Under the pieces are notes generated by a model. It did not search any database, was not told where the DNA came from, and saw only the letters and a list, made by a program, of their open reading frames with translations. Source: Butyrivibrio sp. XPD2006 (GTDB lineage Bacteria > Bacillota > Clostridia > Lachnospirales > Lachnospiraceae). Taken from it: a DNA stretch of 64,000 bases. A program made the position numbers and the translations under genes. The stretch spans positions 124,001 to 188,000 of the forward strand of contig NZ_ATVT01000004.1 of NCBI RefSeq assembly GCF_000420865.1, written 5' to 3'. Of the stretch, positions 60,964-64,000 are shown in pieces. Each line of letters starts with the position of its first letter. Positions within the stretch are counted from its first letter, which is position 1.

Positions 60964-61467
60964 TCAGAAGTCCCTGATGGTATCCTCCTCGGTAAGTCCT
61001 GTGTTCTCTATGTTCATTATCGTTACATCGTAACTTATTTCACTGTTCACTATAATAGTAACACGGTCTCCTACCCTATGTCCAAGCAATTGTTTGCCCA
61101 GAGGAGATTCAATGCTGATAAGGCCTTTTAAGGAATTTTTCCTCATGGTGGTCACCACCTTGTAGGTCTCAATACTGCCGTCATCTTCCATTCTGATGGT
61201 CACAGTCTTATTCATTCCCACTTCGTCATCTTTAGTATTATCGTCAATAACGCGCGCTGTCTTTATCATTCTCTCCAAAAATCTGATCCTGCTCTCATTC
61301 TGATTCTTGGCTTTTTTGGCTGCGTAGTACTCGAAATTCTCTGAGAGATCGCCCTGGGCTCTGGCCTCTTTTACATGCTCGAGAAGCTCTTTTCTGACAA
61401 CAACCTTGCGATGTACGATCTCCGCTTCCATATCTTCGATATCTTTTTTGGTAAGTTCGTTATTCAT
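60964..61467 (-). CDS. greA: Transcription elongation factor GreA/GreB family
   Basis: 167 residues. The N-terminal coiled coil (about 1-75, MEAEIVHRKVVVRKELLEHV, ARAQGDLSENFEYYAAKKAK) carries the acidic tip residues that stimulate transcript cleavage by paused RNA polymerase. The C-terminal FKBP-like domain (about 90-165) includes IESPLGKQLLGHRVGDRVTI. The start at 61467 is set by domain limits and an AGGGG site about ten bases upstream; a longer frame that runs into the aldolase gene is not used. It is first in a same-strand run down to 51806. An intrinsic terminator ends only about 30 bases before its start. Confidence 0.88.
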   Translation of the reverse strand: MNNELTKKDIEDMEAEIVHRKVVVRKELLEHVKEARAQGDLSENFEYYAAKKAKNQNESRIRFLERMIKTARVIDDNTKDDEVGMNKTVTIRMEDDGSIETYKVVTTMRKNSLKGLISIESPLGKQLLGHRVGDRVTIIVNSEISYDVTIMNIENTGLTEEDTIRDF

Positions 61468-61499
61468 TTCATGTATACCCCTGATCTGTAAACTTGTAA

Positions 61500-61534
61500 G
61501 AAAAAAGAAGGGTAAAGCCTTGGCTCTACCCTTC
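61500..61534 (-). terminator. Intrinsic terminator between fba and greA
   Basis: A 13-bp stem with one mismatch (GAAGGGTA.AGCC 61507-61519 with GGCT.TACCCTTC 61522-61534) and a two-base loop, followed on the minus strand by TTTTTTCTTAC. It ends the fba transcript. Confidence 0.85.
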
Positions 61535-61558
61535 CGGAAAATTCTGCTATAACCTGAA

Positions 61559-62422
61559 TCAAGCCTTGCCAACTGATCCAAAGAGCTCCATCTTCTCCTT
61601 AACTGTAGCCTTGATAGCCTCAGCGCCGGGAGCAAGAAGCTTACGTGGGTCAAATCCCTTTCCTTCAAGATCCTTGCCTGCCTCGATGTATTTACGAGTT
61701 GCATCTGCGAAGGAAAGCTGACACTCTGTATTTACGTTGATCTTGGATACACCAAGGTCGATAGCCTTCTTGATCATGTCTGAAGGAATTCCTGTGCCGC
61801 CGTGAAGAACAAGAGGCATAACTCCTGTCTCTTTCTGAATTGCATCAAGAACGTCGAATCTAAGTCCAGGCCATCCCTCAGGATACTTACCATGGATGTT
61901 ACCGATTCCTGCTGCAAGCATATCTACGCCGAGATCAGCGATTCTCTTGCACTCTGCAGGATCTGCGCACTCGCCCATTCCTACAACGCCGTCTTCCTCG
62001 CCGCCGATTGATCCAACCTCAGCCTCGATTGAAAGGCCAAGCTGATGAGCTACGTTAACGAGCTCCTGTGTCTTAGCAACGTTCTCCTCGATATCGTAGT
62101 GAGAACCGTCGAACATGATGGATGTGAATCCGGCCTTGATGCACTTGTAGCATCCTTCGTATGTGCCGTGGTCAAGGTGAAGAGCAACAGGAACAGTGAT
62201 TCCGAGGTTCTTGTCCATCTCTCTTACCATAGCTGCAACAGTGCTGAAACCTGTCATGTACTTACCTGCACCCTCAGATACACCAAGGATTACAGGGCTC
62301 TTAAGTTCTTCTGCTGTTAAAAGAACTGACTTTGTCCACTCAAGGTTGTTGATGTTGAACTGACCAACTGCATAGTGGCCTTCTTTTGCTTTTACAAGCA
62401 TGTCTTTTGCAGATACTAACAT
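61559..62422 (-). CDS. fba: Class II fructose-bisphosphate aldolase
   Basis: 287 residues. Zinc-dependent glycolytic aldolase. Visible are VALHLDHGTYEGCYKCIKAG (zinc His and catalytic Asp), SIMFDGSHYDIEENV, SIEAEVGSIGGEEDGVVG, a GNIHGKYPEGWPG loop, the second zinc His in LVLHGGTGIPSDMIKKAI and the phosphate-binding INVNTECQLSF. The start has GGGGAG upstream. It has its own promoter and terminator and so is monocistronic. Tagatose-bisphosphate aldolases are near relatives, but fructose bisphosphate is the more likely substrate. Confidence 0.93.
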   Translation of the reverse strand: MLVSAKDMLVKAKEGHYAVGQFNINNLEWTKSVLLTAEELKSPVILGVSEGAGKYMTGFSTVAAMVREMDKNLGITVPVALHLDHGTYEGCYKCIKAGFTSIMFDGSHYDIEENVAKTQELVNVAHQLGLSIEAEVGSIGGEEDGVVGMGECADPAECKRIADLGVDMLAAGIGNIHGKYPEGWPGLRFDVLDAIQKETGVMPLVLHGGTGIPSDMIKKAIDLGVSKINVNTECQLSFADATRKYIEAGKDLEGKGFDPRKLLAPGAEAIKATVKEKMELFGSVGKA

Positions 62423-62454
62423 TTTGTTTCTCCCCTTTATAATTGATAGTTTTG

Positions 62455-62495
62455 ATGGTTACAACCATTATATACTTGTTGTTTTGTTTAATCAA
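62455..62495 (-). promoter_or_regulatory. Sigma-A promoter of fba with an operator-like palindrome
   Basis: Minus strand: -35 TTGATT (62490-62495) overlapping the stop of the GH13 gene, 17-base spacer, perfect -10 TATAAT (62467-62472). The palindrome ATGGTT-GT-AACCAT (62455-62468) covers the end of the -10 and the expected start point, a good place for a repressor. Confidence 0.7.
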
Positions 62496-64000
62496 ACCCA
62501 AAGAAGTTATCTGACCAGAATTCTTCATCTGTTATTGCTTCGAAGCTGTCATATCTGAGAACATATCCGGTATTTCTGGACATTGTAAGACTCAGGATTC
62601 CGTCAGTTACGGTCTTGGTTGTGGGTGATACATCAAATCCCGTGCTGTCTGAAACCATAAGCTGCTTGAACTTGGCATCCCTTGGGATTCCCATAGGCCA
62701 TACCTGAATATCCCTCGTAATCTCATAGTCGTTAAGGTTTATGGCAACCACAATAGCAGAAGTTCTGTTGAATCTTCCGTAGGCCATGAAGTTATTCTCT
62801 GCATAAAGCTCTCTGATAGAGCCGGTCTTAAGCTCAGGGCATTCCTTGTGAATACGGATCATCTCTTTGTGGAAGGCAAGCATCTGCTTGTCCTCTTTGC
62901 CCCAAGGATATGTTCTCCTGTTGTCAGGATCGGTAAATCCGCACACACCGGCCTCATCGCCATAGTACAAGGTAGGAGCTCCGGGCCATGTCATCTGGAT
63001 CATGACTGCCTGTCTCATCACATGCTTTCTGATACCTGTGTCAGCTGACGAAGACATGAGAGTATCGCATCTTCCTACCTTCTGGCTGGTCCTTGTGAGG
63101 AACCTCGAATGATCGTGGTTAGACAGCTCATTCATAGCCGTATAAAGAGAGGGCATGGTAAAGTTCTCACCGCCTGCATAGAGCATGGTGTCAAAAAACT
63201 CCCTGGCATTGCCGACTCTTATCGGTTTAAACTCATCGCTGTGCTTGTCCATTCCGGTGAGAAACCACGTAACAGGCTCCATAAAGGCGTCATAGTTCAT
63301 GACGGTATCCCATTCTTTGCCACTGAGCCAATTCCTTGAAGGTCCGTAGTGCTCAGCAAGGATAATTGCCTCGGGATTGGCCTTTTTGACCTCTTCCCTG
63401 AACCTCCTCCAGAACTTGTGATTGTACTCCTCTGAGTGTCCGAGATCTGCTGCCACGTCAAGTCTCCAGCCGTCGCAGTTATATGGCTCTGACACCCACT
63501 TTTTGCCGATTCCTATAATGTAGTCCTCAAGCTCTTTGGAGCCCTCATAATTGAGCTTTGGAAGGGTATCATATCCCCACCATCCGTCATAGCTGGCGTT
63601 GTAAGGCCATTTATCCTGTGAAAATGAGAAATATTTTCGATAAGGGCTCCCGGATGCCACATAAGCACCCTTCTCGTATCCCTTGACATCTTCATATATA
63701 AGTTCTCTGTCAAGCCACTTGTTGAAGGATCCGCAGTGATTAAACACACCGTCAAGAATAACTCTGATGTCTCTCTTATGGGCCTCCGCAACTACCTTGG
63801 CAAAGAGCTTATCACTGGCTTCTAAGTTCTTTTTATTTGTAACGCGCCTAATGTAGCGCTCTGCTCTCTTGTTGCTCTTCTCAAACTGAGGAAGAATATC
63901 TCCTCCATCCTCGACAATCTTGCCGAAGTGGGGATCTATATGGTCATAGTCCTGAATATCGTATTTATGACAGGACGGAGAAACAAACAGAGGATTAAAA
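62488..64000 (-). CDS. GH13 alpha-glucan hydrolase (neopullulanase/alpha-amylase type), 5' end missing
   Basis: At least 503 residues; the frame stays open to the right edge, so the N-terminus is outside the window. The four GH13 conserved regions are present: VILDGVFNHCG (region I), DGWRLDVAADL with the nucleophile Asp (region II), AIILAEHYG with the acid/base Glu (region III) and ELSNHDHSR with the transition-state Asp (region IV). An early HKYDIQDYDHIDPHFG segment fits cyclomaltodextrinase or neopullulanase enzymes that cut maltodextrins inside the cell. The C-terminal beta domain ends TMSRNTGYVLRYD. The product would feed the glycogen phosphorylase pathway. Confidence 0.9.
   Translation of the reverse strand, partial: FNPLFVSPSCHKYDIQDYDHIDPHFGKIVEDGGDILPQFEKSNKRAERYIRRVTNKKNLEASDKLFAKVVAEAHKRDIRVILDGVFNHCGSFNKWLDRELIYEDVKGYEKGAYVASGSPYRKYFSFSQDKWPYNASYDGWWGYDTLPKLNYEGSKELEDYIIGIGKKWVSEPYNCDGWRLDVAADLGHSEEYNHKFWRRFREEVKKANPEAIILAEHYGPSRNWLSGKEWDTVMNYDAFMEPVTWFLTGMDKHSDEFKPIRVGNAREFFDTMLYAGGENFTMPSLYTAMNELSNHDHSRFLTRTSQKVGRCDTLMSSSADTGIRKHVMRQAVMIQMTWPGAPTLYYGDEAGVCGFTDPDNRRTYPWGKEDKQMLAFHKEMIRIHKECPELKTGSIRELYAENNFMAYGRFNRTSAIVVAINLNDYEITRDIQVWPMGIPRDAKFKQLMVSDSTGFDVSPTTKTVTDGILSLTMSRNTGYVLRYDSFEAITDEEFWSDNFFGFD

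Noticed and set aside
61468-61704. Extended N-terminus of the GreA-like protein running into the fba gene.
   Set aside because: The extra 79 residues are Arg/Leu-rich, overlap the aldolase and its terminator, and the GreA fold starts at 61467 with a ribosome site.

Overview
The window looks like chromosome from a Gram-positive anaerobe of the Lachnospiraceae, most likely a Butyrivibrio or close relative. This is inferred from protein families, not from a search. Supporting signs are a Leloir galT/galK pair of the Firmicutes type, an isoleucine T-box before ileS, a glycogen phosphorylase, a flavodiiron protein, a secreted DUF5722 protein, polysaccharide-binding secreted proteins, GH43 and GH13 enzymes, and strong AGGAGG ribosome sites with sigma-A promoters. 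I see no insertion sequence, prophage, CRISPR array or rRNA.

Layout. 1-2 kb: the start of a GH43 glycosidase, then an Lrp regulator coupled to an aminotransferase. 2-8 kb: an AIR-synthase-like protein, a VanW-domain envelope protein, a small anchored TPR-like protein, and galK-galT. 8-16 kb: a TelA/XpaC pair, an AraC regulator, glycogen phosphorylase and a secreted protein carrying only carbohydrate-binding modules. 16-23.6 kb: an ileS operon behind a T-box that appears to continue into three glycosylation genes (GT2, FAD oxidoreductase, polytopic GT-C-like protein). 23.6-29.6 kb: a complete oligopeptide ABC transporter, oppABCDF. 29.7-38.3 kb: threonine aldolase, free methionine-sulfoxide reductase and a 2275-residue alanine-rich coiled-coil surface protein with internal repeats and a cre-like site on its promoter.

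38.3-43 kb is the most unusual part. A GNAT-methyltransferase fusion sits behind a sigma-A promoter, a 38-codon leader ORF and four RNA segments able to form mutually exclusive 1:2, 2:3 and 3:4 hairpins, the last an intrinsic terminator. This is the layout of ribosome-mediated attenuation. Next to it are a MerR-methyltransferase fusion and an RlmI-like rRNA methyltransferase, bracketed by two identical tRNA-Gly genes in inverted orientation.

43-51.8 kb: a MoxR/DUF58/transglutaminase operon, a GGDEF protein, tRNA-Pro, a polytopic membrane protein and an AgrAC-like LytTR regulator/kinase pair. 51.8-61.5 kb: a seven-gene same-strand run (GreA, flavin reductase, solute-binding protein, hybrid histidine kinase, flavodiiron protein, DUF5722 protein, CbxX-type AAA ATPase). 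61.5-64 kb: class II fructose-bisphosphate aldolase and the 3' part of a GH13 alpha-glucanase. Most genes lie on the minus strand and are split into short operons by clear intrinsic terminators. The themes are plant and storage polysaccharide use, cell-surface adhesion and glycosylation, redox protection and signalling.
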